Positions 17,885 through 29,019 of a stretch of 64,000 nucleotides of DNA are shown piece after piece. How positions within the stretch are numbered: the first letter of the stretch is position 1; each line of letters starts with the position of its first letter. The notes beneath the pieces are model-generated. The model was not told where the DNA came from. It searched no databases and saw only the letters and a list, made by a program, of their open reading frames with translations. Position numbers and translations under genes: made by a program. Origin of the DNA: Galbitalea soli (GTDB lineage: Bacteria > Actinomycetota > Actinomycetes > Actinomycetales > Microbacteriaceae); contig NZ_JAAGWZ010000001.1 of assembly GCF_010686725.1 (NCBI RefSeq), positions 1,116,001 to 1,180,000 on the forward strand, given 5' to 3'.

Positions 17885-18694
17885 TCACCGCGCGGCGAGC
17901 GCCCCCTCGTAGAGCTCGCGACGGCTCAGACCGGTCGCCTCGGCGACCTCGGCGCTCGCCTCCTTGAGTCGCGCTCCCGCGGCGACGAGCGCGACCACCT
18001 GCGCGATGCCGGTCGGCAGGTCCGCGGCGAGCGGCGCGGCTCCCTCGACGACGAGGCAGATCTCGCCGCGGGTGCCGTCGGAGAACGCGGCCGCGAGCTC
18101 CGCCGCGGTGCCGCGGCGCACCTCCTCGTGCAGCTTGGTGAGCTCGCGGCACACGACGACACGCCGCGCGGGCCCGAGGGCCTGAGCGAGATCGTTCAGG
18201 GTGGCGGCCAGCCGGTTCGGCGACTCGAAGAACACCATCGTGCGCGCCTCGCGCGCGAGGCCGGCGAAATAGGCGACCCGGCCCTTCCGCGGCACGAAAC
18301 CCTCGAAGCTGAACCGATCCGTGGGCAGTCCTGAGAGGGCCAGGGCGGTGAGTACGGCACTGGGGCCCGGCAGGGCGGTGACGGTCACGCCCGCGGCGGC
18401 GGCGGCCGCGACCAGGGTGAATCCGGGATCGCTGATGGCGGGCATCCCCGCGTCGGTCAGCACCAGCACATCGGCGTCGCGGGCGAGGTCGACGATCTCG
18501 GCCGCCTTCGCCACCTCGTTGTGCTCGTGAAGGGCCAGCAGTCGGGGCCGGTTCTCGATACCGAGCGCGCGCATGAGGTGGATCGCGGTGCGCGTGTCCT
18601 CCGCGGCGATCACCTCGGTGTTCTCGAGCGCCTCGATCAGGCGACGCGACGCATCGCCCAGATTCCCGATCGGGGTCGCGGCGAGGATGATCAC
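17885..18694 (-). CDS. rsmI: 16S rRNA (cytidine1402-2'-O)-methyltransferase
   Basis: 269 residues. Tetrapyrrole-methylase-fold motifs are ATPIGNLGDAS, AEDTRTAIHLM, DAGMPAISDPG and LPGPSAVLTALALSG, all in RsmI order. It uses SAM to 2'-O-methylate C1402 of 16S rRNA. I start at GTG 18694, which gives the family-typical VIILAATPIG N-terminus; the adjacent GGGGAG is close for a ribosome site, and ATG 18727 is an alternative. It is divergent from the O-mannosyltransferase gene, as in mycobacteria. Confidence 0.92.
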   Translation of the reverse strand: MIILAATPIGNLGDASRRLIEALENTEVIAAEDTRTAIHLMRALGIENRPRLLALHEHNEVAKAAEIVDLARDADVLVLTDAGMPAISDPGFTLVAAAAAAGVTVTALPGPSAVLTALALSGLPTDRFSFEGFVPRKGRVAYFAGLAREARTMVFFESPNRLAATLNDLAQALGPARRVVVCRELTKLHEEVRRGTAAELAAAFSDGTRGEICLVVEGAAPLAADLPTGIAQVVALVAAGARLKEASAEVAEATGLSRRELYEGALAAR

Positions 18695-18733
18695 CTCCCC
18701 AGTCTGACAGCAGAGGCTCGTTACCATTGCCGG

Positions 18734-20311
18734 ATGGAGACCGCCCCCACCGTCACGGTTCCCCCCGACACCACGCTCAGCGACCGGCTCTGGGAGAGGT
18801 TCGCGAGCACGCCGCGGCGCGCGCGGATCATCCGCTGGGCGGGACCCGTGCTCGTGGTGCTGCTCGCGGCGGGCACGCGACTGTGGCGGCTCGGCACCCC
18901 GTCGACGCTCGTCTTCGACGAGACCTTCTACGTGCGCGACGCGTACACGATGTCGAAGCTGGGCTACGAGGGCAGCTGGCCCGCCGGCGACTTCAAGGGA
19001 TTCGACACCTTCACGCGCGCCGCCGAGTTCGTGGTGCACCCGCCCCTCGGCAAGTGGCTGATCTCGTTGGGGATGCAGCTGTTCGGCGCGCAGAACACCT
19101 TCTCCTGGCGCATCTCGACCGCGGTCGCGGGAATCCTCGCCGTGGTCCTCCTGATGCTCATCACGCAGTACCTGCTCCGCTCCGTGCTCGTCACCACGAT
19201 CGCCGGGCTGCTCTTCGCGATCGACGGCAACGCGATCGTGCTCAGTCGGGTGGGGCTCCTCGACAACTTCGTGATGCTCTTCGGGCTCCTCGGCTTCGGC
19301 GCGATCCTCCTCGACCGCGAGTGGTCGGCGGTGCGTCTGGCGGCGTGGATCGAGCGTCGGGATGCCCGGGGCAGGTCGATCGACTGGGGGCCCGCCCTGT
19401 GGTGGCGGCCCTGGCTCCTCGCCGCGGGTCTCGCCTTCGGGCTCACGACCGCGGTCAAGTGGAGCGGCATCTACTTCCTCGCCGGACTCGCCGTCTACAC
19501 GGTGCTCGTCGATCTCGCCGCGCGGCGGCGCGCGGGAATCCCGCTGTGGCTGGGCGGCACGATCGTGAAGCAGGGCCCGGTGAGCTTCCTGCTCATGGTG
19601 CCGATCGCGGTCGCCGCCTACCTCGCGAGCTACACCGGCTGGTTCGTGACGAAGGGCGGCTGGGATCGGGTCTGGGCCGACCAGCCCGGAAACGCCTGGA
19701 CCGGCGCCCTCGCGTGGGTGCCCCACGTTCTGCAGAGCTTCGTTCACAACGAGTGGGAGCAGTACAACTTCAACATCAACGAGCACCAGTCGCACCCGTA
19801 TCAGGCGAACCCCTTCAGCTGGCTGCTCATGATCCGCCCCACGAGCATGTACTTCCGCGGGAGTCAGCACCTGCAGAACGGCTGCACCGTCAACTTCTGC
19901 GGTGAGTCGATTACCAACATCGCGAATCCGCTCATCTGGTGGGGCGCGGTGGCGGCCGCCGTCTACCTGCTCTACCGACTCGCGATCACGCGCGAGTGGC
20001 GCATCGGGCTCATCCTCTCGGGCATCGCGGTGGGGTACCTGCCCTGGTTGCTCTACGCGAACCGCACGGTGTTCCAGTTCTACACGATCGCCTTCGAGCC
20101 CTACCTCATCCTGTGTCTCGCCTACGTCGCGTGGCTCGCCATGGGGAGGACGGATGCGCCCGCCTGGCGACGGGCTCGGGGCGAACGATTCGTCGCGGTG
20201 TTCCTCGTCGTCGCCATCGGCGTGAGCGTGTTCTTCTGGCCGCTCTGGACCGGGATCCAGGTGGATTTCACCTACATCCGCGCGCACTACTGGCTGTCGA
20301 CCTGGTTGTAG
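18734..20311 (+). CDS. pmt: dolichyl/polyprenyl-phosphate-mannose protein O-mannosyltransferase
   Basis: A 525-residue multi-spanning GT39 enzyme with about eleven hydrophobic segments. The acidic catalytic loop is LVFDETFYVRDAY (Asp-Glu after the first helix), followed by VHPPLGKWLISLG. A large outer loop has HPYQANPFSWLLM, typical of the actinobacterial family. It transfers mannose from polyprenyl phosphate to Ser/Thr of Sec-exported proteins outside the membrane. The Ser/Thr/Ala-rich exported proteins of the pst region are plausible clients (inference). The start is ATG 18734. Confidence 0.92.
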   Translation: METAPTVTVPPDTTLSDRLWERFASTPRRARIIRWAGPVLVVLLAAGTRLWRLGTPSTLVFDETFYVRDAYTMSKLGYEGSWPAGDFKGFDTFTRAAEFVVHPPLGKWLISLGMQLFGAQNTFSWRISTAVAGILAVVLLMLITQYLLRSVLVTTIAGLLFAIDGNAIVLSRVGLLDNFVMLFGLLGFGAILLDREWSAVRLAAWIERRDARGRSIDWGPALWWRPWLLAAGLAFGLTTAVKWSGIYFLAGLAVYTVLVDLAARRRAGIPLWLGGTIVKQGPVSFLLMVPIAVAAYLASYTGWFVTKGGWDRVWADQPGNAWTGALAWVPHVLQSFVHNEWEQYNFNINEHQSHPYQANPFSWLLMIRPTSMYFRGSQHLQNGCTVNFCGESITNIANPLIWWGAVAAAVYLLYRLAITREWRIGLILSGIAVGYLPWLLYANRTVFQFYTIAFEPYLILCLAYVAWLAMGRTDAPAWRRARGERFVAVFLVVAIGVSVFFWPLWTGIQVDFTYIRAHYWLSTWL

Positions 20312-20398
20312 CCGTGGGGCGGGCGCCGGGCATCCGATTGTTGGCCTAAGTTACGACCGAGCCGGAGCCCGTCGCACGCCTCCGGTAGCGTTTCCCCC

Positions 20399-21703
20399 AT
20401 GGCTGAACGCGACAACACCGACCGCGAGTGGGGGTTCCGCACGCGGGCCATTCACGCGGGCAATATCCCCGACACCGTGACGGGCGCACGCGCGCTCCCC
20501 ATCTACCAGACCAGCGCCTTCGTCTTCGATGACACCGCCGACGCGGCCGCCCGATTCGCGCTGCAGAAGTACGGCAACATCTACTCGCGCCTCGCCAACC
20601 CGACCGTCGCCTCCTTCGAGGAGCGGATCGCGAGCCTCGAGGGCGGACTCGGTGCCGTCGCGACCGCAAGCGGCCTGTCGGCGCAGTTCATCACCTTCGC
20701 CTCGCTGGCCGGCGCGGGCGACCACATCGTCGCGAGCGCCAGTCTCTACGGCGGGTCGATCACGCAGCTGGATGTCACGCTCCGCCGTTTCGGAGTCGAG
20801 ACCACCTTCGTGCACAGTTCCGACCCCGCCGACTACGCCGCGGCGATCACCGACAAGACCAAGCTCATCTTCGCCGAGATCGTGGCCAACCCCTCGGGCG
20901 AGGTCGCCGACATCGAGGGACTGGCCGACGTCGCGCACGCGCACCACATCCCCCTCATCGTCGACTCGACGATCGCGACCCCCTACCTCAACCGGCCGAT
21001 CGAGTGGGGTGCCGACGTCGTGATCCACTCGGCCACCAAGTTCCTCGGCGGGCACGGCACCACGCTCGGCGGCGTCGTCGTCGAGTCGGGGCGCTTCCAC
21101 TGGGCCAACGAGCACTTCCCGCTCTTCGACCAGCCGGTGCCCTCCTACGGCGGCCTCAACTGGCACGGCAACTTCGGCGAGTACGCCTTCCTCACGCGCC
21201 TGCGGGCCGAGCAGCTCCGCGACATCGGGCCGACGCTCGCCCCGCACTCCGCGTTCCTGCTCGCTCAGGGCGTCGAGACGCTCCCGTTCCGCATTCAGGC
21301 CCACGTCGACAACGCCCGGATCGTCGCCGAGTGGCTCGACGCCGATCCGCGCATCGAGTACGTCAACTGGGCGGGCCTGCCCGCGCACCCGCACTTCGAG
21401 CGCGCCAAGAAATACCTGCCGAAGGGGCCGGGCTCGGTGTTCAGCTTCGGCGTCAAGGGCGGTCGCGAGGTCGGTCAGAAGTTCATCGAGTCGGTCGATC
21501 TGGCGAGCCACCTCGCCAATATCGGCGACGCGAAGACGCTCATCATCCACCCGGCATCCACCACGCACGCCCAGCTCACCGAGCAGCAGCTGCTCGACGC
21601 GGGCGTCGGCCCGGGCCTCGTTCGCCTCAGCGTGGGAATAGAAGACCCCGATGACATCATTTACGACCTTGACCAGGCACTCGCCCGGGCGTTGGAAGGA
21701 TAG
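20399..21703 (+). CDS. metY: O-acetylhomoserine sulfhydrylase
   Basis: A 434-residue Cys/Met-metabolism PLP enzyme. The N-terminus has TRAIHAGNIPD and PIYQTSAFVF; the substrate and PLP regions are KYGNIYSRLANPTV and IHSATKFLGGHGTT, with the Schiff-base Lys in SATKF. It makes homocysteine directly from O-acetylhomoserine and sulfide. It is followed by a CoA-binding protein after three bases and a sulfurtransferase, forming a small sulfur operon. Confidence 0.93.
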   Translation: MAERDNTDREWGFRTRAIHAGNIPDTVTGARALPIYQTSAFVFDDTADAAARFALQKYGNIYSRLANPTVASFEERIASLEGGLGAVATASGLSAQFITFASLAGAGDHIVASASLYGGSITQLDVTLRRFGVETTFVHSSDPADYAAAITDKTKLIFAEIVANPSGEVADIEGLADVAHAHHIPLIVDSTIATPYLNRPIEWGADVVIHSATKFLGGHGTTLGGVVVESGRFHWANEHFPLFDQPVPSYGGLNWHGNFGEYAFLTRLRAEQLRDIGPTLAPHSAFLLAQGVETLPFRIQAHVDNARIVAEWLDADPRIEYVNWAGLPAHPHFERAKKYLPKGPGSVFSFGVKGGREVGQKFIESVDLASHLANIGDAKTLIIHPASTTHAQLTEQQLLDAGVGPGLVRLSVGIEDPDDIIYDLDQALARALEG

Positions 21704-21706
21704 GGC

Positions 21707-22282
21707 ATGAGCATCGTCGAAGAGACCGTCACCTCGCAGCTGGCCAATGGGCTCACCTGCGAGATCCCCGCGAGCTCCCCGCTCGCCAAGCTGCTCCGGT
21801 CGCAGCGCACCTGGGTGGGGCCGAGCGCCAAGCAGCGCCTGGGCATCCTGCGGAAGGCGAAGTCGGTCGCCATCGTCGGTGCCTCGCCCAACGCCGCGCG
21901 GTCGAGCTACTTCGTCGGCACCTACCTGCAGCAGTCGAGCGACTACCGGGTGTACTTCGTCAATCCGAACGCCGACACCATCCTCGGCCAGAAGGCGTAC
22001 CCCGACCTGGCCTCACTGCCCGAGGTGCCCGATATCGTCGACGTCTTCCGCAAGGGCAGCGATATCCCCTCGGTCATCGACGACGTCGTCGCCGTCGGCG
22101 CGAAGACGATCTGGGTGCAGCTCGGCATCTGGAACCAGGACGCGGCCATCTACGGCGAGTCGAAGGGACTCACCGTCGTCATGGACCGGTGCATCAAGAT
22201 CGAGCACGCGCGGTTTCACGGCGGACTCCACCTGCTCGGCTTCGACACCGGCCAGATCAGCGGTCGCAAGACCCTTCGGTGA
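21707..22282 (+). CDS. CoA-binding (Rossmann) domain protein
   Basis: A 191-residue single-domain protein of the YccU-type CoA-binding family: KSVAIVGASPNAARSSYFV forms the nucleotide loop, followed by YRVYFVNPNAD and VVMDRCIKIEHARF with a conserved Cys. It is often found next to metY in actinobacteria. It is tightly coupled here (three bases after metY, sulfurtransferase start four bases on). The role is unproven; it may bind CoA or a persulfide partner. Confidence 0.86.
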   Translation: MSIVEETVTSQLANGLTCEIPASSPLAKLLRSQRTWVGPSAKQRLGILRKAKSVAIVGASPNAARSSYFVGTYLQQSSDYRVYFVNPNADTILGQKAYPDLASLPEVPDIVDVFRKGSDIPSVIDDVVAVGAKTIWVQLGIWNQDAAIYGESKGLTVVMDRCIKIEHARFHGGLHLLGFDTGQISGRKTLR

Positions 22283-22286
22283 GCGC

Positions 22287-23180
22287 GTGACCACCACCGA
22301 CCTCGCCCCCGCCCCCTTGCTCGCCGAGCCCATCGTGTCCACGCAGTGGCTCGCCGACCACCTGGGCAGCGACCGCCTGCTCGTCGTCGACGCCTCCGTC
22401 GTTCCCTACGCCCACGAGGGTCGGAGCGGGTACGTGACCGGGCATGAGAACTACATCGTCACGGGCCACATCCCCGGCGCCGTCTTCGCCGACCTCATCG
22501 AGGAGTTCTCCGACCCGGAGGGCGCGCATCCCTTCACCCGCCCCGGGCTGGCGCGGTTCCAGGCCGCCGCGACCGCCCTGGGCGTCGACAACTCGACGGC
22601 GGTGGTCGTCTACGACTCCGGTGTCGGACAGTGGGCCTCACGCCTGTGGTGGTTGTTCCGCGCCTTCGGCTACGACCGGGTCGCCGTCCTCGACGGCGGG
22701 CTGCAGAAATGGACGGCGGAGGAACGCGCGATCGAGCTGGGTCATGTGGAGCCCCGGCCCACGGACGCCGGATTCGTCGCCACCGAGCGGCCCGAGCTCT
22801 GGGTGACGACCGCCGAGGTCGAGGCCATCGTCGACGGCTCCGCGCCCGGCTCGCTCGTCTGCGCCGTGCCGCCGAAGGAGTTCAGCGGCGAAGCCGGCTC
22901 CCGGCCGCGGCCGGGGCACATCCCCGGCAGCATCAGCGCGCCCGCCGGCCGGCTGGTCGACCGCACGAGCAACGCGCTCCTGCCGGAATCCGCCCTGCGC
23001 GACACCTTCGCCCCCGTCCTGGGCGGCGAGCGGGTGGTGGCGTACTGCGGTGCGGGCATCGCCGCCGCCGCTGGGGCGCTCGCGCTCACGCTGCTCGGCG
23101 AGCGGTCGGTGGCGCTGTACGACGGCTCGCTCAACGAGTGGACCGCCGACGAGCGGCGCCCCCTCGTGACCAGCGCCTAG
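22287..23180 (+). CDS. two-domain sulfurtransferase (rhodanese / SseA-like)
   Basis: 297 residues with two tandem rhodanese folds. The first is inactive-type (VVVYDSGVGQWASRLWW, Asp in place of the catalytic Cys). The second has the active loop VAYCGAGIAAAAGA. It moves sulfane sulfur from thiosulfate or mercaptopyruvate to a thiophilic acceptor. It is third in the metY operon, so it may feed sulfide or persulfide to methionine synthesis. The GTG at 22287 is the start. Confidence 0.9.
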   Translation: MTTTDLAPAPLLAEPIVSTQWLADHLGSDRLLVVDASVVPYAHEGRSGYVTGHENYIVTGHIPGAVFADLIEEFSDPEGAHPFTRPGLARFQAAATALGVDNSTAVVVYDSGVGQWASRLWWLFRAFGYDRVAVLDGGLQKWTAEERAIELGHVEPRPTDAGFVATERPELWVTTAEVEAIVDGSAPGSLVCAVPPKEFSGEAGSRPRPGHIPGSISAPAGRLVDRTSNALLPESALRDTFAPVLGGERVVAYCGAGIAAAAGALALTLLGERSVALYDGSLNEWTADERRPLVTSA

Positions 23181-23198
23181 CACCCCCGCGAGACCGCC

Positions 23199-25094
<1,896 letters not shown>

Positions 25095-25106
25095 AGTGTT
25101 CAGAGT

Positions 25107-25853
25107 ATGTCGACGACGACCCTCACCTACCTCGGTGGCCCGACCGCCATCCTCGAGTACGCCGGACTTCGGATCCTGCTCGACCCCACCTTCGATCCGC
25201 CGGGAAGCTACGACAGTGACGGCGACCTCCTGACGAAGACTGAGGGGCCCGCTCTCGCCCCCGATGAGGTCGGCGCGATCGACCTTGTGCTGCTGTCGCA
25301 CCACGAGCACGAAGACAACCTCGACCTCGCGGGCCGCGAATTCCTGTCGCGCGCACCGCTCACGCTGAGCACCGCGAAGGCCGGGGCAGATCTGGGGCGG
25401 CCCGTCATCGGCCTCGACAACTGGGAGTCGCACGAGGTGGGAACCGTCACCGTCACGGCGGCGCCGGCCCTGCACGGCCCGCCCGGATGCGAGCCGCTGC
25501 TCGGCCCGGTGATCGGCTTCGTGCTCGAAGCCGACGGTGAGCCCACGGTCTATGTGAGCGGAGATAACGCCTCCCTCGCGCTCGTGGGGCAGATCGCCGA
25601 CCGCTTCCCCGGCATCGACATCGCGGTGCTGTTCGCCGGCGCCGCGCGGATCGACGCGATCGATGCGCCGCTCACGTTGACCTCGGCGGACGCCGCGGAG
25701 GCGGCACGCATTCTGGGCGTACGACGCGTGGCGGGGCTGCACACCGAGGACTGGGCGCACTTCAGCGAGACGCGCGCGCAACTGGAGGCGGCGTTCGAGG
25801 GCTCCGGGCTTCTCGCCGCGACGCCGCGCGGGGAGCGCGTCACGCTGAGCTGA
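25107..25853 (+). CDS. MBL-fold metal-dependent hydrolase
   Basis: 248 residues. The metallo-beta-lactamase motif is [12 protein letters not shown] (HxHxDN type); other ligands are in [10 protein letters not shown] and LHTEDWAHF. The N-terminus ([26 protein letters not shown]) is that of the UlaG/RomA-like L-ascorbate-lactonase branch. The substrate is unknown. It shares a short divergent promoter region with the DUF255 gene. Confidence 0.85.
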   Translation: MSTTTLTYLGGPTAILEYAGLRILLDPTFDPPGSYDSDGDLLTKTEGPALAPDEVGAIDLVLLSHHEHEDNLDLAGREFLSRAPLTLSTAKAGADLGRPVIGLDNWESHEVGTVTVTAAPALHGPPGCEPLLGPVIGFVLEADGEPTVYVSGDNASLALVGQIADRFPGIDIAVLFAGAARIDAIDAPLTLTSADAAEAARILGVRRVAGLHTEDWAHFSETRAQLEAAFEGSGLLAATPRGERVTLS

Positions 25854-25884
25854 CGACGCGCGGATCTGCTCGGCGCGCCACGGC

Positions 25885-26820
25885 TCAGCGCGGGGCCGTG
25901 ACCCCGGTCTTCTCCTGCACGAAGTCGAGGAGCCAGCGACCGAGGGCGTCGCTGCGCGAGGCGGGCGTCCGTGCCGCGCGATGCGGGTAACCGCGCGTCT
26001 CGAAGAGGCCGCGCGGCCCGAAGTACTGCGACCCGCGGACGCCATCGGCCGTCGCCGCGTACAGCAGCGGCAGCGCCCCCATCGCGACCGACTGTCCGGT
26101 GGCGCCGATGATGCGCGTCGTGACGTCTTGCTGCCACGCCGGTCGACCCTCGACGGTCGACGAGATGAGGTTCGTCGACGAGAAGCCGGGGTGCGCGGCC
26201 ACGCTGATCGCCGCCGACTCCGACCGCAGGAAGTGCCGTTCGAGCTCACGCGAGAGCAGCAGGTCGGCGAGCTTGGTGCGGCCGTAGTACGCGAACGGCA
26301 CGTAGTCGTCGCCACGGGCATCCTTCTGCAGCCGGCTGGCGTCGAAGGTGGCGCCGAAGTGCGCGATGCTCGAGACGAACACGACGCGCGCCCGCGGGGT
26401 CTCCCGGATGGCCGGCAGCAGTTGCCAGGTGAGCGCGGCCGGGCCGAACACGTTGGTGGCCCACTGCGACTCGAAGCCGTCGACACTGAATGCGCGCGGC
26501 GGCGCCATGATGCCCGCGTTGTTGACGAGCAGGTCGAGGCGATCGCCGGTGCGGTCGCGCACCGTCGCGGCGGCGAGGCCGACACTCGTGAGGTCGCTGA
26601 GGTCGACGCCGATGATCTCGGGCTCCGGGCCCGTGGCCACCGCCGCGACGCGGTCTCGCGCCGCCGCACCGCGCTCGGCATTCCGACTGGTCATGAGCAC
26701 CCGCGCGCCGCGGCTGGCGAGCACTTCGGCGACGCGCAACCCGAGTCCGCCGGTGGCGCCCGTCACGAGGGCGGTGCGACCGGTCTGGTCGGGGACGTCG
26801 GTCTCGTTCCACTTGGTCAT
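25885..26820 (-). CDS. short-chain dehydrogenase/reductase (retinol dehydrogenase-like)
   Basis: A 311-residue SDR. The cofactor motif is [21 protein letters not shown], the NNAG motif is [12 protein letters not shown], the catalytic Ser is in [11 protein letters not shown], and [13 protein letters not shown] supplies Tyr and Lys. Extended C-terminal length matches the plant/vertebrate retinol-dehydrogenase-like group frequent in actinobacteria. The start is ATG 26820 with GGAG upstream. Confidence 0.88.
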   Translation of the reverse strand: MTKWNETDVPDQTGRTALVTGATGGLGLRVAEVLASRGARVLMTSRNAERGAAARDRVAAVATGPEPEIIGVDLSDLTSVGLAAATVRDRTGDRLDLLVNNAGIMAPPRAFSVDGFESQWATNVFGPAALTWQLLPAIRETPRARVVFVSSIAHFGATFDASRLQKDARGDDYVPFAYYGRTKLADLLLSRELERHFLRSESAAISVAAHPGFSSTNLISSTVEGRPAWQQDVTTRIIGATGQSVAMGALPLLYAATADGVRGSQYFGPRGLFETRGYPHRAARTPASRSDALGRWLLDFVQEKTGVTAPR

Positions 26821-26994
26821 CGGGACTCCTTGGCTGGCGCGAGCGGGCTTGCCCACCAACGCTACCCGCCTCAGCCGACAGCGCCCACCACCGGTCGCTC
26901 GCGACCGGATCGGGGAGCAGAATGTCGTTGGCGCCCGCCACACTCGGCGCTGCGAGGCCGGTCGCATCTCCCCCACCCGAGGACTTCGCAGACC

Positions 26995-27345
26995 ATGAGA
27001 CACGACCAGGCCGACGCCGTCGCCGCAGCGCAGCGTGCCGCGGCGACGTATGCCCCCGGCTGGCATCCGATCCTCGCGGCGGTCGAGGCCGAACCCGGCC
27101 TGTGGTTCATGATGGCCCAGTACGGCCGGTGCTACGGCGTGATCCGGCAGTTGCAGATCGCCGGGGAACGCGGTTATCGGGCGGTCACGTGGGCCGAGCG
27201 GTCGGACGAACGACAGTTGATCGGCTACTTTCGAACCCTGCGCGCCGCGTGCTGGGCGACCCATCAGAAGTTCCTGTCGACCCACGGCCAGCTGGGCGAG
27301 CCCAACGGCGGTGGAACGTTCAAAGGGAATCGCCCGCCGAGGTGA
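26995..27345 (+). CDS. hypothetical protein (116 aa)
   Basis: A soluble, mixed-composition protein with many aromatics (PGWHPILAAVEAEPGLWFMM, YGRCYGVIRQLQ). No membrane segment or known motif is visible. The ATG at 26995 follows a GAGGACTTCGCAGACC leader. The amino-acid composition differs from a random GC-rich shadow frame, so it is probably real. It lies 35 bases upstream of the DUF7882 gene and may share its transcript. Confidence 0.55.
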   Translation: MRHDQADAVAAAQRAAATYAPGWHPILAAVEAEPGLWFMMAQYGRCYGVIRQLQIAGERGYRAVTWAERSDERQLIGYFRTLRAACWATHQKFLSTHGQLGEPNGGGTFKGNRPPR

Positions 27346-27380
27346 GACAATGTGCCGAATCGATTCGGCGAGGAGGACAC

Positions 27381-27710
27381 ATGGGTCGGCTGATCTACTC
27401 GAATTTCCCGAACCAGGCCATCGAGCTGGATGACCGCACGCTCGCCCACCTCCAGGTCGTGATCGGCGCCAAATTCCGCCGTCGCGAGGCGTTCTACTTC
27501 TCCTGGTCGGACGGCGTCGAGAACGGCGGAGGTCGAAGCACGGTCTGGATGCATCCCGGCATCCCCCTCCAGTTCAGCTACCGACACGGCGCAGGGCTCG
27601 AACTCAACCGCGCGTGGCTGGCCGCGCTCGCCAACTCCGCCAACTCCGCGCTCGGGCTGCAGCTGCTGCCCGAGCCCGAGCCGGGGGCCGCGGGCGGAAC
27701 CGCGGCCTGA
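27381..27710 (+). CDS. DUF7882 family protein
   Basis: 109 residues beginning MGRLIYSNFPNQAIELDD and continuing TLAHLQVVIGAKFRRREAF, the conserved start of a small Microbacteriaceae-restricted family (often mis-annotated as DNA ligase). A strong AGGAGGACAC site precedes the ATG. It is a small single-domain protein of unknown function whose presence supports the family-level assignment of the organism. Confidence 0.82.
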   Translation: MGRLIYSNFPNQAIELDDRTLAHLQVVIGAKFRRREAFYFSWSDGVENGGGRSTVWMHPGIPLQFSYRHGAGLELNRAWLAALANSANSALGLQLLPEPEPGAAGGTAA

Positions 27711-27757
27711 GCCGCCGAGCCCGTCGCGCCGGAGACCACGGCACTCCGCGGGGTACA

Positions 27758-27805
27758 GATCACCCCCGAACTGGGGCCGAGATTCTGTCCTCCATTATGC
27801 GGACA
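27758..27805 (+). promoter_or_regulatory. paired inverted repeats upstream of small RNA copy A
   Basis: Two conserved elements are shared with copy B: CCCC-GAACT-GGGG (27764-27776) and, ten bases on, GTCC-N10-GGAC (27787-27790 / 27801-27804). A possible -10 (TAGTCT, 27811-27816) follows. The same two elements in the same order occur before copy B, whereas the flanking sequence is unrelated, so they are probably promoter or operator sequence. Confidence 0.6.
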
Positions 27806-27819
27806 TGGCATAGTCTTAT

Positions 27820-28010
27820 CTCAGTTCACACAGCACTACCCGAACCGTGTGAACCGAACACCGCAATGAGCCACTCGAGGCCTTTACCCCGCCGATCACG
27901 AGTGAACTCGGACCGTTGTTCCCCTGCGACCGGTCACCCCCGTCCCTGGTCGCATTCGGATCGCCCGGCGTCGACACAACTCCCCCCGCGTGTCGCGCCG
28001 GGCATTTCCC
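27820..28010 (+). ncRNA. structured small RNA, copy A (6C-RNA-like)
   Basis: Three hairpins in series. Stem 1 is GTTCACAC/GTGTGAAC (27824-27831 with 27847-27854), with ACCCGAAC in its loop. Stem 2 is TGCGACC/GGTCGCA (27925-27931 with 27948-27954), with a C-run loop. Stem 3 is GCCCGGCG...CGCCGGGC (27963-28003), with a loop containing CCCCCC. A T-containing tail follows stem 3, so it may also be the terminator. Every stem is replaced by a different but complementary sequence in copy B, which is direct covariation evidence. C-rich loops on the last two hairpins match the described actinobacterial 6C RNA; that family name is my inference. Confidence 0.72.
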
Positions 28011-28124
28011 GCTAACCGCCCCGGGCGCCGTCAACCGCACCGGGGTACGTCGATCACGTGGGCGAGCCTTTCGGCTCGCCGAACTCGGGTAAGCCCCGTG
28101 AGGCTCCTCGACGGTCGGCCGGGC

Positions 28125-28937
28125 TCAGAACTTCGCGAGCCGCGCCCGCAGGAAGCAGTACAGCCCGTAGGCGATCCACCCGGCCCCGATGACGATGAGC
28201 ACGATCATCCCGAACGGCAGGGCGGCGAACGACTTGAGCGCGCCGTCGAGACCGGTCGCCTTGTTCGGGTCAGCGGTGACCGCCGCGACTATGAACAGCA
28301 CGCCCACCGCGCCCAGGGAAAGGCCCTTGGCACAGTACCCCAGCACGCCGAGGAACACGGTCGCGTGCGCGGTGCCCTCGGGCGGCGAGACGATGTCGGT
28401 GAGGAAGGTGCGCCGCGCGCCCTTGATGACGAAGTAGACGCCCACGCCGACGATGGCGAGGCCGATCAGCACGGCGATCACGACGCCGCCGGGCGTGGCC
28501 AGCAGACCGGCGCTCGCGCCCTTCGTCGACGCGCTCGAGCTTGAGCTGCCGCCGTTCGCGAAGGTGAGCGCGGTGCCCGCGATGACGAGGTACACGATGC
28601 CCTTGGCCAGGTTGTTCGCGATGTGCGCCGCCCGCTTCGTGCGGTCGCCGCGGCCGTCGAGGAAGGCGCTCAGGATCAGCCAGACGCCCAGCGCGGCGAG
28701 CCCGATGACGACGACCCAGAGGAGTAGCCGACCGCCGGGCGCCGCGGCGAGTTCGCTCAGTGCACCGGTCTGGTCGGCCGACTTGTCGTTGCTCTGATGC
28801 AGCGCGATCGTGATCGCCACCAGGCCGATCAGGATGTGGAGCAGACCGTTCACCGCGAAGCCCGTGCGGGCCAGCAGTTGAAGGGGAGTGCTGTTCTTGG
28901 TCTTGCGCGCGACTCGTTTCGCGGATGCGGTGCTCAC
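28125..28937 (-). CDS. DUF1206 domain membrane protein
   Basis: About 270 residues with six hydrophobic helices arranged as three two-helix repeats. Each repeat has the pattern LARTGFAVNGLLHILIGL, IANNLAKGIVYLVIAGTAL or LGYCAKGLSLGAVGVLFIV, followed by a second helix. This repeat is diagnostic of DUF1206. The function is unknown. The start could be GTG 28937 or GTG 28961; neither has a well-spaced ribosome site. Confidence 0.85.
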   Translation of the reverse strand: MSTASAKRVARKTKNSTPLQLLARTGFAVNGLLHILIGLVAITIALHQSNDKSADQTGALSELAAAPGGRLLLWVVVIGLAALGVWLILSAFLDGRGDRTKRAAHIANNLAKGIVYLVIAGTALTFANGGSSSSSASTKGASAGLLATPGGVVIAVLIGLAIVGVGVYFVIKGARRTFLTDIVSPPEGTAHATVFLGVLGYCAKGLSLGAVGVLFIVAAVTADPNKATGLDGALKSFAALPFGMIVLIVIGAGWIAYGLYCFLRARLAKF

Positions 28938-28977
28938 CTTCTCACAGTAGTGAGTCGGCACCGCCCGCGGACAAGAA

Positions 28978-29019
28978 AAGACCCCCGGTGCGGCTACCCG
29001 AAAGCCGCACGGGGGTCTT
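28978..29019 (-). terminator. intrinsic terminator (minus strand)
   Basis: A 17-bp stem with one bulged base (AAGACCCCC + GTGCGGCT paired with AGCCGCAC + GGGGGTCTT) and a seven-base loop. Read on the minus strand it is followed by a T-rich tail (TTTTCTT), so it ends transcripts arriving from the SGNH-GAF gene. Confidence 0.88.

Noticed and set aside
18695-20287. Upstream extension of the rsmI open frame
   Set aside because: It is antisense to the well-supported O-mannosyltransferase gene; RsmI proteins are about 270-280 residues.
20312-20398. Riboswitch (SAM-type) before metY
   Set aside because: The leader is under 90 bases and I see no conserved SAM-aptamer core.
25095-26681. Upstream extension of the DUF255 open frame beyond 25094
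   Set aside because: It overlaps the divergent MBL-fold gene and part of the SDR gene; the family N-terminus begins at 25094.
28061-28080. Hairpin GGCGAGCC/GGCTCGCC as a terminator
   Set aside because: There is no T-rich tail on either strand and it is not conserved next to small RNA copy B.
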